DNA of 64,000 nucleotides, from contig NZ_PVNB01000005.1 of NCBI RefSeq assembly GCF_003001995.1, positions 148,204-212,203 of the forward strand. The letters run 5' to 3'. The translations under genes and the position numbers were made by a program. Positions 45,814-55,722 of the stretch are shown in pieces (position 1 is the stretch's first letter; each line of letters begins with the position of its first letter). Under the pieces are notes generated by a model. It did no database searches, was not told the origin of the DNA, and saw only the letters and a list, made by a program, of their open reading frames with translations. The stretch is from Orenia metallireducens. GTDB lineage: Bacteria; Bacillota; Halanaerobiia; Halobacteroidales; Halobacteroidaceae.

Positions 45814-45872
45814 ATTTATCACCTCTAGTTTATAAGTTACCCAAAATTCTTTTTTCAATAAATAATTAAACA

Positions 45873-45898
45873 GACCCAGTATTTTAAAATACTGGGTC
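45873..45898 (-). terminator. terminator of the rnpA-yidD-yidC-jag operon
   Basis: GACCCAGTATTTTAAAATAC followed by TGGGTC is a perfect palindrome seven bases beyond the jag stop. Confidence 0.9.
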
Positions 45899-45904
45899 CT
45901 CAAA

Positions 45905-46528
45905 TTATTCCTTTACAATAACTACTTTACGATAAGGCTCCTTGCCTACACTATAAGTATTGATATCAGATTTATTATGCAAAATCGCATGAATTACTTT
46001 TCTCTCTTGAGGCGGCATTGGCTCTAACATCACCTTACGCCCTGTCTTCTTAGCCTTATTAGCCATCTTAAGAGCTAAATTTTCTAAAGTCTCTTTTCTA
46101 CGTCCTCTATATCCTTCTGCATCTAAAGCTACCCTTAAATAATCTTCTTTACCTTTATTAACTGCTAAATTAGTCAAGTATTGTAGAGAATCTAACGTCT
46201 TTCCTCGATGACCAATTATAATCGCTAAATCGTCACCTGTAATATTTAATAAGGCATCTTTTTCATTATTATCTTGAATAATTTCAACTGCAAGATTTAA
46301 ATCCATCTCTTCTAATAACTCTTCTAAAAATTCTTTAGCCTTCTCTTTCTTATCAACTTTCTTTATAAGCTCTAGTTTAGCGTCTTTTCGCCCAATAAGA
46401 CCTAGAAAACCACTCTGAGCTTCTTCTAACACTCTATACTCTACTTTATCTTCTGTAGTGTTTAATTCTTCTAATCCTCTACTAAGGGCCTCTTCTATTG
46501 TTTTTCCTGTAATAATGACCCTTTCCAT
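45905..46528 (-). CDS. jag: RNA-binding protein Jag/KhpB
   Basis: 207 residues from ATG at 46528. The N-terminal Jag domain ERVIITGKTIEEALSRGLEE is followed by a linker. The KH domain has IIGHRGKTLDSLQYLTNLAV near 105 and the R3H domain has EPMPPQERKVIHAILHNK near 175. Binds RNA, with roles in elongation and sporulation in other Firmicutes. GGAGGAA lies somewhat far (about 12 bases) from the ATG. It follows yidC in the classical order. Confidence 0.96.
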   Translation of the reverse strand: MERVIITGKTIEEALSRGLEELNTTEDKVEYRVLEEAQSGFLGLIGRKDAKLELIKKVDKKEKAKEFLEELLEEMDLNLAVEIIQDNNEKDALLNITGDDLAIIIGHRGKTLDSLQYLTNLAVNKGKEDYLRVALDAEGYRGRRKETLENLALKMANKAKKTGRKVMLEPMPPQERKVIHAILHNKSDINTYSVGKEPYRKVVIVKE

Positions 46529-46529
46529 G

Positions 46530-47555
46530 TTAATTCGATTCCTCCTTAAACTCCACATCAGGCTCCTTTGATATTAAGTATTGCTGTATTACCATAATTA
46601 AATTAGAGATAAACCAGTATAATAAAACCCCTGCTGGCAAGCTAGCTCCAATAAAGATGATAAATAGTGGCATAAATAAAGCCATCTTATTATCCGCAAT
46701 GACTTTCTGTGGGTTCGACTTAAGATCATCAAAAGAAATATTTTGAGTCAATAAACTCTGAACTGCTGTAATTACTCCTGTTAATAAAACTAAAGGCATG
46801 TAACCTTGGCTTAAATCAGGTATTATTAAAAATGATTTACCAGCTAAGTCTTCCCACCCTCTTAAAGCTTGGAATAATGCAATTAAAATTGGCATTTGAA
46901 CAACCATAGGTAAGCAACCTGATAATGGATTAATTTTATGCTTTTGATATAACTTCATAGTCTCTTCCTGAAACTTTTGCTGATTATCCCCATATTTCTC
47001 TTTTAACTTCTCAATCTCAGGCTGTATCTGTTGCATCTTCTTCATAGAACTTGTCTGTTTATGGGTTAAAGGATATAATATCAGCTTAACAGCTAAAGTT
47101 AAGATTATAATTGACAGACCATAACTTTTAGTATAGTCATATATTGTTCCTAACAAATTCTGCATTAAATCACCCAACCAACCAAACATTCCACCACTGC
47201 TAGTACCTTTTTTAAATTGAACATCTATTGTTGTATCACTAAAAGTAGCTATAACCTCTTTAGAGTTATCAACAATAAATTCCTTTGGATTTTCGCTATA
47301 AACATCCTGCTTTTCTTCATCACCCATATTATTAACATGCCAACTCTTAAACTGGTCTTTAGGATAAGCTGTTAAAGTTATCTTATCCCCCTGTGCATAA
47401 CCTTGTTGATGGGGTTCAACAACAACCTTACTTTCACCAGTATAATCATCTGCTTTACTAATATTTAATTTATATTCTGGGTTTGTCGAGCATCCAGCTA
47501 ATATAATTACTACTAAAATTAATACCAAAGATAATCTTTTATTTCTAAACATCAT
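46530..47555 (-). CDS. yidC: YidC/OxaI membrane protein insertase with extra extracytoplasmic domain
   Basis: 341 residues. A signal peptide ends in ILAGC (Cys22), a lipoprotein form as in Gram-positive SpoIIIJ. Unlike those, about 85 residues then form a beta domain with VVVEPHQQGYAQGDKITLTA, FKSWHVNN and a closing VIATF. This is the pattern of divergent InlB B-repeat domains. The insertase core follows with WLGDLMQNLLGTIYDYTKSY, PLTHKQTSSMKKMQQIQPEI and NPLSGCLPMVVQMPILIALF (about 115-330). The ATG pair at 47555 follows AGGAGGAGT. Inserts membrane proteins with SecYEG. Confidence 0.95.
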   Translation of the reverse strand: MMFRNKRLSLVLILVVIILAGCSTNPEYKLNISKADDYTGESKVVVEPHQQGYAQGDKITLTAYPKDQFKSWHVNNMGDEEKQDVYSENPKEFIVDNSKEVIATFSDTTIDVQFKKGTSSGGMFGWLGDLMQNLLGTIYDYTKSYGLSIIILTLAVKLILYPLTHKQTSSMKKMQQIQPEIEKLKEKYGDNQQKFQEETMKLYQKHKINPLSGCLPMVVQMPILIALFQALRGWEDLAGKSFLIIPDLSQGYMPLVLLTGVITAVQSLLTQNISFDDLKSNPQKVIADNKMALFMPLFIIFIGASLPAGVLLYWFISNLIMVIQQYLISKEPDVEFKEESN

Positions 47556-47572
47556 ACTCCTCCTAAATAAAT

Positions 47573-47794
47573 TTATTCTACCGGGTCATATCCACCAGGA
47601 TGGAAAGGATGGCAACTTAAAATTCTCTTAATTGCCTTAGCTCCACCCTTTAATAGTCCATACTTATTTAAAGACTGAATAGCATATGTAGAGCAACTAG
47701 GATAAAACCGACAAGTGCTTTTTGTTTTTAAAGGTGAGATAAACTTTTGATAGAATTCAATTATTATAATTATTGTTTTCAAAACTATTCTCAT
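47573..47794 (-). CDS. yidD: membrane protein insertion efficiency factor YidD
   Basis: 73 residues. [20 protein letters not shown] followed by [13 protein letters not shown] and [12 protein letters not shown] are the family hallmarks with conserved cysteines. Start at 47794 has AAGGA nine bases upstream within the rnpA stop region; a Met three codons earlier is too close to it. Between rnpA and yidC as usual. Confidence 0.95.
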   Translation of the reverse strand: MRIVLKTIIIIIEFYQKFISPLKTKSTCRFYPSCSTYAIQSLNKYGLLKGGAKAIKRILSCHPFHPGGYDPVE

Positions 47795-47799
47795 TGATT

Positions 47800-48138
47800 T
47801 CATTCCTTAATTATTTTAGCTTTTTTAAAAAGATGATTTAAAGACTTATCTATTTGTTGATAACTAGTATCTACAATTGGTTTACGAGCAATTAAAACAA
47901 TATCAATACCTGTAATTAATTTATCTTTATTATGCCTATAAGCTTCCCTAAAAACTCGCTTAATTCTATTTCTAACTACAGCTTTACCTATCTTTTTACT
48001 AACCGAATAACCTACTTTTCTTTCAGAACTACTATTATGCAGAACATACAAAACAATATAACGATCGGCAATAGATTTTCCATATTTATAAACCTTTTTA
48101 AATTCGTAGGTCTTCTTTAATTTTTTATCAATACTCAT
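47800..48138 (-). CDS. rnpA: ribonuclease P protein component
   Basis: 112 residues. [20 protein letters not shown] and the RNR motif [20 protein letters not shown] are diagnostic. Protein subunit for tRNA 5' maturation. ATG at 48138 is preceded by GAGGAGGATTGTCCTAAA. rpmH, which normally precedes it, is missing; a second GGAGG lies 24 bases further upstream. Promoter at 48209-48238. Confidence 0.97.
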   Translation of the reverse strand: MSIDKKLKKTYEFKKVYKYGKSIADRYIVLYVLHNSSSERKVGYSVSKKIGKAVVRNRIKRVFREAYRHNKDKLITGIDIVLIARKPIVDTSYQQIDKSLNHLFKKAKIIKE

Positions 48139-48208
48139 TTTAGGACAATCCTCCTCAAAAATAACAAACTAACCCTCCTCTGTAGTTATTCACAAAGTGT
48201 CTTATACA

Positions 48209-48238
48209 ATTATAAATTATCAGCTTGTGTAATGTCAA
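48209..48238 (-). promoter_or_regulatory. promoter of the rnpA operon
   Basis: Minus-strand TTGACA (48238-48233), an 18-base spacer and TATAAT (48214-48209). A DnaA box TTATTCACA (48186-48194) lies just downstream in the leader. Confidence 0.75.
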
Positions 48239-48260
48239 GAATAAACACCTTACAAACAAT

Positions 48261-48470
48261 TTATCCACAAAAACTGTTGATAAATTGTTTGTAATTTGTT
48301 ATTATTAGTCTGTCTATCTAAGTTAAAAGACAGTTATTAACAGTAGAATATCAATAATAGGATTAGTTATCCACAAAATAATATGTTAATTGTGGTTAAC
48401 TAATCATTTTTTAACTTTTAATTAAATAATCCACAGTTATCCACAGGTTATTCACAATTTCTGTGGATAA
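48261..48470. other. oriC: oriC, left DnaA-box cluster upstream of dnaA
   Basis: DnaA boxes on either strand: TTATCCACA at 48261, 48367 and 48437; TGTTGATAA at 48275; TAATCCACA at 48427; TTATTCACA at 48448; TGTGGATAA at 48462. The cluster at 48427-48470 directly precedes the dnaA ribosome binding site (GGAGG), so it likely serves as origin and autoregulatory site. With the right cluster at 49873 it forms a bipartite origin like that of Bacillus. Strand bias of genes switches here. Confidence 0.93.
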
Positions 48471-48491
48471 CTCCGCTTAGGAGGTTATATT

Positions 48492-49871
48492 TTGAAAAAA
48501 GAAGATATTAAAGAGATTTGGCAAAGCACTCTTGATGATATTGAAAGTCAACTAAGTAAACCAAGCTTTGAAACCTGGTTTAAGCCTACTGAAATACTAG
48601 CAATCCAAAATAACACAATCATAATTGAAGTACCTAATGAATTTGCCAAGGATTGGCTAAAAACAAAATATTCTAATCTTATCAAAGAAACTCTTCTCAA
48701 AATTACTAATAAATCTCATCAAGTAAAATTTGTAATTCCTGAAATGAGCCAAGAGGAGATTTTCATAGAAGAAGAACAAGAAGAAGAAGCAGAAGAACCT
48801 AAAAATGAGGTTTTAGAAAAAAAAGAGACTGGCAGTTCAATTTTAAATCCAAAATATACTTTCGATACCTTTGTAATAGGAAATAGTAATCGTTTTGCTC
48901 ATGCTGCTTCCTTGGCAGTCGCCGAAGCACCAGCTAAGGCATATAATCCCTTCTTTATCTATGGAGATGTAGGGTTAGGTAAGACACATTTAATGCATGC
49001 TATTGGACACTATATACTAAAACATAATTCTAATATGAAGATTATGTATTTAACCTCAGAAGAGTTCACTAATAGATTGATCAATTCAATCAGATATGAT
49101 AAAACAATACAATTTAGAAATCAATACAGAAATATAGATATACTGTTAATAGATGATATACAATTTTTAGCTGGTAAAGAAAGAACCCAAGAGGAATTCT
49201 TTCATACATTCAATGCCCTTCATGATGCTAATAAACAGATAATCATCTCTAGTGATCGCCCCCCTAAAGAGATTCCAACTTTAGAAGAGCGTTTACGCTC
49301 AAGATTTGAATGGGGTCTTATTACCGATATACAAGAACCAGATTTAGAGACAAGGATTGCAATATTAAAGAAAAAAGCAACCTTAGAAGATTTAGAAGTA
49401 CCAAATGACGTGATTGTTTATATTGCTAATAAAATAGAATCAAATATTAGAGAATTAGAAGGTGCTTTAATTAGAGTAGTAGCTTATTCATCATTGACAA
49501 ATGAACGCATCAGTGTAGACTTAGCCCAAAGGGCACTTAAAGGAATTGTTGTTAATAATAACATTGAATATCATACCAAAGAGATTACAGTTGACTTAAT
49601 TAAAAAAGTTGTTTCCAATCATTATGGAATAAGAATTGAAGAGATGGATTCTAAAAAGAGGACTAGAGCTATATCCTTCCCACGACAAGTAGCGATGTAT
49701 ATTTCAAGAGAATTAACTGATTTATCCTTACCACAAATAGGTAATAGATTTGGGGGAAGAGACCACAGTACTATCTTGCATGGTTATGATAAAATCAAAA
49801 ATAAGATGACAGAAGAAGCTAATTTTAAAAGAACAATAGATACATTAATAGACAAATTAAGGAAAAAATAG
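48492..49871 (+). CDS. dnaA: chromosomal replication initiator DnaA
   Basis: 459 residues from TTG at 48492, eight bases after GGAGG. Domain I (1-80), an acidic linker with [14 protein letters not shown] near 95-110, and the AAA+ domain with [17 protein letters not shown] and [20 protein letters not shown]. The C-terminal DNA-binding domain has [20 protein letters not shown] and [15 protein letters not shown]. First plus-strand gene after the left DnaA boxes; the right boxes start two bases after its stop. Confidence 0.98.
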   Translation: MKKEDIKEIWQSTLDDIESQLSKPSFETWFKPTEILAIQNNTIIIEVPNEFAKDWLKTKYSNLIKETLLKITNKSHQVKFVIPEMSQEEIFIEEEQEEEAEEPKNEVLEKKETGSSILNPKYTFDTFVIGNSNRFAHAASLAVAEAPAKAYNPFFIYGDVGLGKTHLMHAIGHYILKHNSNMKIMYLTSEEFTNRLINSIRYDKTIQFRNQYRNIDILLIDDIQFLAGKERTQEEFFHTFNALHDANKQIIISSDRPPKEIPTLEERLRSRFEWGLITDIQEPDLETRIAILKKKATLEDLEVPNDVIVYIANKIESNIRELEGALIRVVAYSSLTNERISVDLAQRALKGIVVNNNIEYHTKEITVDLIKKVVSNHYGIRIEEMDSKKRTRAISFPRQVAMYISRELTDLSLPQIGNRFGGRDHSTILHGYDKIKNKMTEEANFKRTIDTLIDKLRKK

Positions 49872-49872
49872 T

Positions 49873-50057
49873 TGTGGATAACCTGTGGATAACCTGTGGA
49901 TAACCTGTGGGTAATCGATCTTTTCTGTTGATAAATTAACCTGGAAGATTATAGGCTGTGGAATTGTGGATAATTATCAACAACTTATCAACAGCTTATC
50001 AACAAGCATAACCCTTTATAATATAAGGGCTAGCTGGAGTTTTCCACATTATCCACA
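49873..50057. other. oriC: oriC, right DnaA-box arrays between dnaA and dnaN
   Basis: Four boxes with an exact 11-bp period (TGTGGATAA at 49873, 49884, 49895; TGTGGGTAA at 49906), then TGTTGATAA at 49926 and TGTGGATAA at 49965. Three TTATCAACA boxes in opposite orientation follow, again 11 bp apart (49974, 49985, 49996). Two abutting boxes come last (TTTTCCACA 50040, TTATCCACA 50049) next to the triplet tract. This is the expected unwinding-side cluster of a bipartite Firmicute origin. Confidence 0.93.
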
Positions 50058-50060
50058 ACA

Positions 50061-50112
50061 CCTACTACTACTACTACTATCTTTTTTATATAATATAAAG
50101 TAATAATAGATT
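50061..50112. other. DnaA-trio tract and DNA unwinding element
   Basis: CCTACTACTACTACTACTAT (50061-50080) abuts the last DnaA box and runs into an AT-only stretch. This matches the Bacillus arrangement of DnaA box, GC-rich bases, DnaA-trios (TAG on the complementary strand) and AT-rich unwinding region. Strand opening should begin here. Confidence 0.88.
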
Positions 50113-50156
50113 TTTTTAATAAGAAGGTTTAAAATAAAAGTATAAGGGGGTACAAT

Positions 50157-51263
50157 ATGAGAATAGAGATCAGTAAAAAAGATTTTTTTGAAGGAATTCA
50201 AACAGTTAATAGAGCAGTTTCTTCAAAAACAACCTTACCTATACTTTCAGGTATTTTATTAAAAACAGAAGAAGATAAAATAAAGTTAGTTGCTACAGAT
50301 TTAGAAATAGGAATTGAATTCTATGTTAAAGCAAATATTATAAGAGATGGCGCTATAGTTTTACCAGCAAAATATTTTACAAGTATAGTCAGAGAATTAT
50401 CTGATGATCAAATTATATTAACAGCAGATTTATCCAATAATACTGCACAGATTAAATGTGGACAAGCACAGTTTAATATACATGGGTCTCCATCTGATGA
50501 GTTTCCTTTATTACCAAAAATAAATTCAAAAACAAGATTTACCATGTATCAAAATATACTTAAGGAAATGATTAATCAAGTAAAGTTTGCTATCTCTGAC
50601 GATATAAGTAAACCATTTTTAACAGGTGGTTTATTGAAATTTGAAGAAAAAAACCTCCTACTAGTGGCAACAGATACATATCGTCTATCCTATAGAAGAG
50701 TTAGCTTTGATAGAAAAGATATAATTGGTGAAGAAGTTATTATTCCTAATAAAACTTTAAATGAAATTTCAAAACTCTTAAATGACAATGAGGATTTAGT
50801 AGAGATATCAATTACAGATAATCAAATTTTATTTAAATTTTCAGGAGTAACTATAGTATCTAGATTAATAGATGGTCAATTTCCTAATTATAAACAAGTA
50901 ATTCCAAAGAAGAATAATACAAAAGCTATAATAAACAAAGTTGAGCTATTAAATTCCACTAAGAGAGCATCTTTATTAGCTAAAAGAGATTCTAATATTA
51001 TTAAGATTAATTTACAGGAGGATCAATTAATTATTACCGCCAATGTCCCTGAAATAGGTCAGGCGTATGAAAGAATTTCTATTTCTTTAACAGGTCAAGA
51101 GACTGAAATAGCTTTTAATGCTACCTATTTGATGGATTGCTTGAAAGTAATAACTAGTGAAGAGGTTATCTTAGAATTATCAGGTTCATTATCACCTGGA
51201 GTTATAAAAGATAGCTCTGGGGATGAATATATATATATTATTATGCCAGTAAGAAGTAATTAA
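50157..51263 (+). CDS. dnaN: DNA polymerase III beta subunit (sliding clamp)
   Basis: 368 residues, normal length. MRIEISKKDFFEGIQTVNRA, SSKTTLPILSGILL and VATDLEIG open the first domain. GSPSDEFPLLP and a C-terminal YIYIIMPVR are typical. ATG at 50157 after AAGGGGGTACAAT. Follows dnaA and the right oriC half. Confidence 0.98.
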   Translation: MRIEISKKDFFEGIQTVNRAVSSKTTLPILSGILLKTEEDKIKLVATDLEIGIEFYVKANIIRDGAIVLPAKYFTSIVRELSDDQIILTADLSNNTAQIKCGQAQFNIHGSPSDEFPLLPKINSKTRFTMYQNILKEMINQVKFAISDDISKPFLTGGLLKFEEKNLLLVATDTYRLSYRRVSFDRKDIIGEEVIIPNKTLNEISKLLNDNEDLVEISITDNQILFKFSGVTIVSRLIDGQFPNYKQVIPKKNNTKAIINKVELLNSTKRASLLAKRDSNIIKINLQEDQLIITANVPEIGQAYERISISLTGQETEIAFNATYLMDCLKVITSEEVILELSGSLSPGVIKDSSGDEYIYIIMPVRSN

Positions 51264-51282
51264 AAAGGAGGAGTTGTATATT

Positions 51283-51495
51283 ATGAGAGAGATTAAATTA
51301 AATACAGAGAGCATAAAATTAGATCAATTTCTTAAATGGGCTAATTTGGTATCAACAGGTGGTGAAGCTAAAGTAATAATTAAAGCAGGAGATGTTAAGG
51401 TAAATGGCGAAATAGAAGAAAGAAGGGGTAGGACGCTAAAAGAGAATGATGTAATTGAATATCAAGATATAGAATATAAAATAATTACCTCTTAA
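51283..51495 (+). CDS. yaaA: S4-domain RNA-binding protein YaaA/RlbA
   Basis: 70 residues starting MREIKLNTESIKLDQFLKWA; S4 motif GGEAKVIIKAGDVKVNGEIE then RRGRTLKENDVIEY. AAGGAGGAGTTG upstream favours ATG at 51283 over a TTG three codons earlier. Found between dnaN and recF in Firmicutes; binds RNA, possibly a ribosome factor. Confidence 0.95.
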   Translation: MREIKLNTESIKLDQFLKWANLVSTGGEAKVIIKAGDVKVNGEIEERRGRTLKENDVIEYQDIEYKIITS

Positions 51496-51512
51496 GGGGT
51501 GAATGAATTAAA

Positions 51513-52622
51513 TTGTATTTGTCCCAGCTTTACTTAAAGAATTTTAGAAATTATACAGAAGAGCATCTAAAATTTAATAAAAATATTAATCTCTTAATTG
51601 GTTCTAATGCACAAGGAAAGACAAATATTTTAGAATCAATTTATTTAATTGGAACAGGAGGTTCCCATAGAACTAATATTGATTCAGAATTGATTAATTG
51701 GCAGAAAGATGGTTTATATTTAAAGGGCGAATTAATAAAAGATAATCAAGATTATCAATTAGAATTATCACTTTTAGGAAGAAATAAAGAAATTAAGATT
51801 AATTCTAATCGTTTGAGTAGAATTAATGATTTAATTGGATACTTAAATATAGTGATATTTTCTCCTGAAGATTTAAGTTTAGTAAAGGGTAGTCCTAATT
51901 TAAGGAGAAAATTTATTGATTTAGAGATATCACAAATTAGCCCTTATTACAGGCATTTAATATCTAAATATGGCAAAGTGCTAAAGCAACGCAATAATTT
52001 ACTAAAAGAAATTAGAGATAATAAGGCTCCAAAGGAAATGTTATCTGTTTGGGATCAACAATTAATCGATTTAGGATCGAAGATAATAAAGAAGAGGCTT
52101 GAATCTCTAATTAAATTAGGAATTCTATCTAAGCTAATGCAAAGAAAGATCACAAATGGTTTAGAGGCTTTAGAATTAAAGTATGATACTGAATTAGACT
52201 TAGATAATAATAGTTCAGAAGATGAGATAAAGGAGTCCTTTAAATTAAAATTAAAAGAAAAGAAAGAGAGAGAGATTTATCAAGGGGCAACAACACTTGG
52301 TCCTCATAGGGATGATATCTCCTTAATTGTAAATAATATAGATATAAGAAAGTTTGGTTCACAAGGGCAACAAAGAACTGCGGCTTTAGCTTTAAAATTG
52401 GCTGAATTAGAATTTATGAAGGGTGAAATTGGAGAATATCCAATTTTATTGCTTGATGATGTTTTTTCAGAACTTGATATTAGTAGAAGAAGTTATCTAT
52501 TGGACACAATCAGAGATAAAATTCAGACTTTTATTACTAGTACTGATTTAAAGCATTTAGATGGTCTTAAAGGAAATCATAAGATTTTTGAAATAAAAAA
52601 TGGATCAGCAATAGAGGTGTAA
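51513..52622 (+). CDS. recF: DNA replication and repair protein RecF
   Basis: 369 residues. Walker A IGSNAQGKTNILESIYLIG near 30-48, the ABC-type signature region KFGSQGQQRTAALALKLAEL near 280, and Walker B PILLLDDVFSELD near 310. TTG start at 51513 with AGGGGTGA upstream. SMC-like ATPase that loads RecA at gaps. dnaN-yaaA-recF order conserved. Confidence 0.97.
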   Translation: MYLSQLYLKNFRNYTEEHLKFNKNINLLIGSNAQGKTNILESIYLIGTGGSHRTNIDSELINWQKDGLYLKGELIKDNQDYQLELSLLGRNKEIKINSNRLSRINDLIGYLNIVIFSPEDLSLVKGSPNLRRKFIDLEISQISPYYRHLISKYGKVLKQRNNLLKEIRDNKAPKEMLSVWDQQLIDLGSKIIKKRLESLIKLGILSKLMQRKITNGLEALELKYDTELDLDNNSSEDEIKESFKLKLKEKKEREIYQGATTLGPHRDDISLIVNNIDIRKFGSQGQQRTAALALKLAELEFMKGEIGEYPILLLDDVFSELDISRRSYLLDTIRDKIQTFITSTDLKHLDGLKGNHKIFEIKNGSAIEV

Positions 52623-52624
52623 GC

Positions 52625-53494
52625 ATGGCTGATTTAATTGAGAATATTTTAAGTAAAACCTTAAATAAGTTAGGAATAGATGAAAAGATTAGAGAAAAAA
52701 GGGTCTTAGATTTGTGGTCTGAAATAAATGGTAGTGAAATAATAAAACATACTGAAGCAAAGTATATTAATCAAGGAGTTTTGTTTGTTGCAGTTGATAG
52801 TCCAGTTTGGGCTCATCAATTGGTCTTTATGAAAAGAGAATTTATCAATAAGATAAATAGCAAAATTGGTAAGAAAACAGTTGAAGATATTAGATTTCAG
52901 TCTGGAAAGGTTTTCATTTCTAAGCCTAAAGAGAAAGAAGATATAGATTATAAAAGTATTGAACTTGATAATTTAGAAGTACAAGAGATCTCTGATATTG
53001 CAAACTGTATTTCTGATAGTGAATTAAAGCAAAAGTTTAGCAATTTATTGGAAGCAGAGACTAAAATAAAGAAATGGAAAGAAATAAATGAGTGGACACC
53101 CTGTCCAGAATGCTCAGTTTTAATTGCTCCTAATGAGAGTAAATGTGTAATTTGTGAATTAAAGGAGAAGAATAAAAAGATAGATATAAATAAAATAGAA
53201 GAGATATTAACTAATACTCCTTGGTTAAATTATCAGGAAATATTAAATATTTATCCAAATATTTTACAAGAAGAGTTTGAAAGAATAAAGAATCAATTAA
53301 TTATAAAAATGAAAGTTAAATTAGATGAATTAATAGCTGATGCTTTGAAAAAAGAGACTAATTCTAAAGAAGTAAAAGTATTTGTTCAAAAATATGTTAT
53401 GTTAGAAGCCAATGTTCACCCTAAGCATCTTAATAATAGATTGATTCATAAAATTATTGGGAAAAATTATATGAAGATATATCGTTCTTTGTAA
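52625..53494 (+). CDS. DUF721 (DciA-like) protein with C-terminal zinc-ribbon extension
   Basis: 289 residues, about double the usual DUF721 length. The first 100 residues have the DciA/DUF721 pattern VLDLWSEINGSEIIKHTEAK then LFVAVDSPVWAHQLVFMKRE. After a linker there is a four-cysteine motif, CPECSVLIAPNESKCVIC (about 160-177), likely zinc-binding, and a helical C-terminus. DciA proteins load replicative helicase in many bacteria, and short DUF721 genes next to recF are common in Firmicutes; the role here is inferred. ATG two bases after the recF stop. Confidence 0.82.
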   Translation: MADLIENILSKTLNKLGIDEKIREKRVLDLWSEINGSEIIKHTEAKYINQGVLFVAVDSPVWAHQLVFMKREFINKINSKIGKKTVEDIRFQSGKVFISKPKEKEDIDYKSIELDNLEVQEISDIANCISDSELKQKFSNLLEAETKIKKWKEINEWTPCPECSVLIAPNESKCVICELKEKNKKIDINKIEEILTNTPWLNYQEILNIYPNILQEEFERIKNQLIIKMKVKLDELIADALKKETNSKEVKVFVQKYVMLEANVHPKHLNNRLIHKIIGKNYMKIYRSL

Positions 53495-53507
53495 GGAGGG
53501 GTTATAG

Positions 53508-53749
53508 TTGTTGCATTTAGGTGCTGGTTATATTATTCCTGCTAAGGATGTAGTTTTGATAGCTGATTTTGAATCGACAACCCATTCTAAAAAAACTAGA
53601 GAATTTTTAGAAGTAGCTGAAGAAGAAGGCTTTATTACTGATTTTTCTGAAGGAAATCCAAAGTCATTTATTGTAACTGATGAGACAATTTATTATTCTA
53701 TGATATCATCTAGTACATTAAGCAAAAGAGTAAACTTTGCTTATAATCT

Positions 53750-53765
<16 letters not shown>
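53508..53765 (+). CDS. remB: extracellular matrix regulator RemB-like (DUF370)
   Basis: 85 residues. LHLGAGYIIPAKDVVLIADF and FIVTDETIYYSMISSSTLSK match the YaaB/RemB family. Two consecutive TTG codons follow GGAGGGG; the first (53508) is used. Lies between recF and gyrB as in Bacillus. RemA-type relatives bind DNA as ring oligomers; the biological role here is unknown. Confidence 0.93.
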
Positions 53766-55712
<1,947 letters not shown>

Positions 55713-55722
55713 GGGGATATTT

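Noticed and set aside
45814..45903. Extended N-terminus for MnmE
   Set aside because: It runs back into the terminator of the preceding operon; MYVKDTIAAIS at 45813 has a strong ribosome binding site and matches the family start.
48139..48172. A 10-codon leader peptide in place of rpmH
   Set aside because: It can be read from TTG after AGAGGAGGG and overlaps the rnpA start, but there is nothing to show it is translated; treated as a possible scar only.
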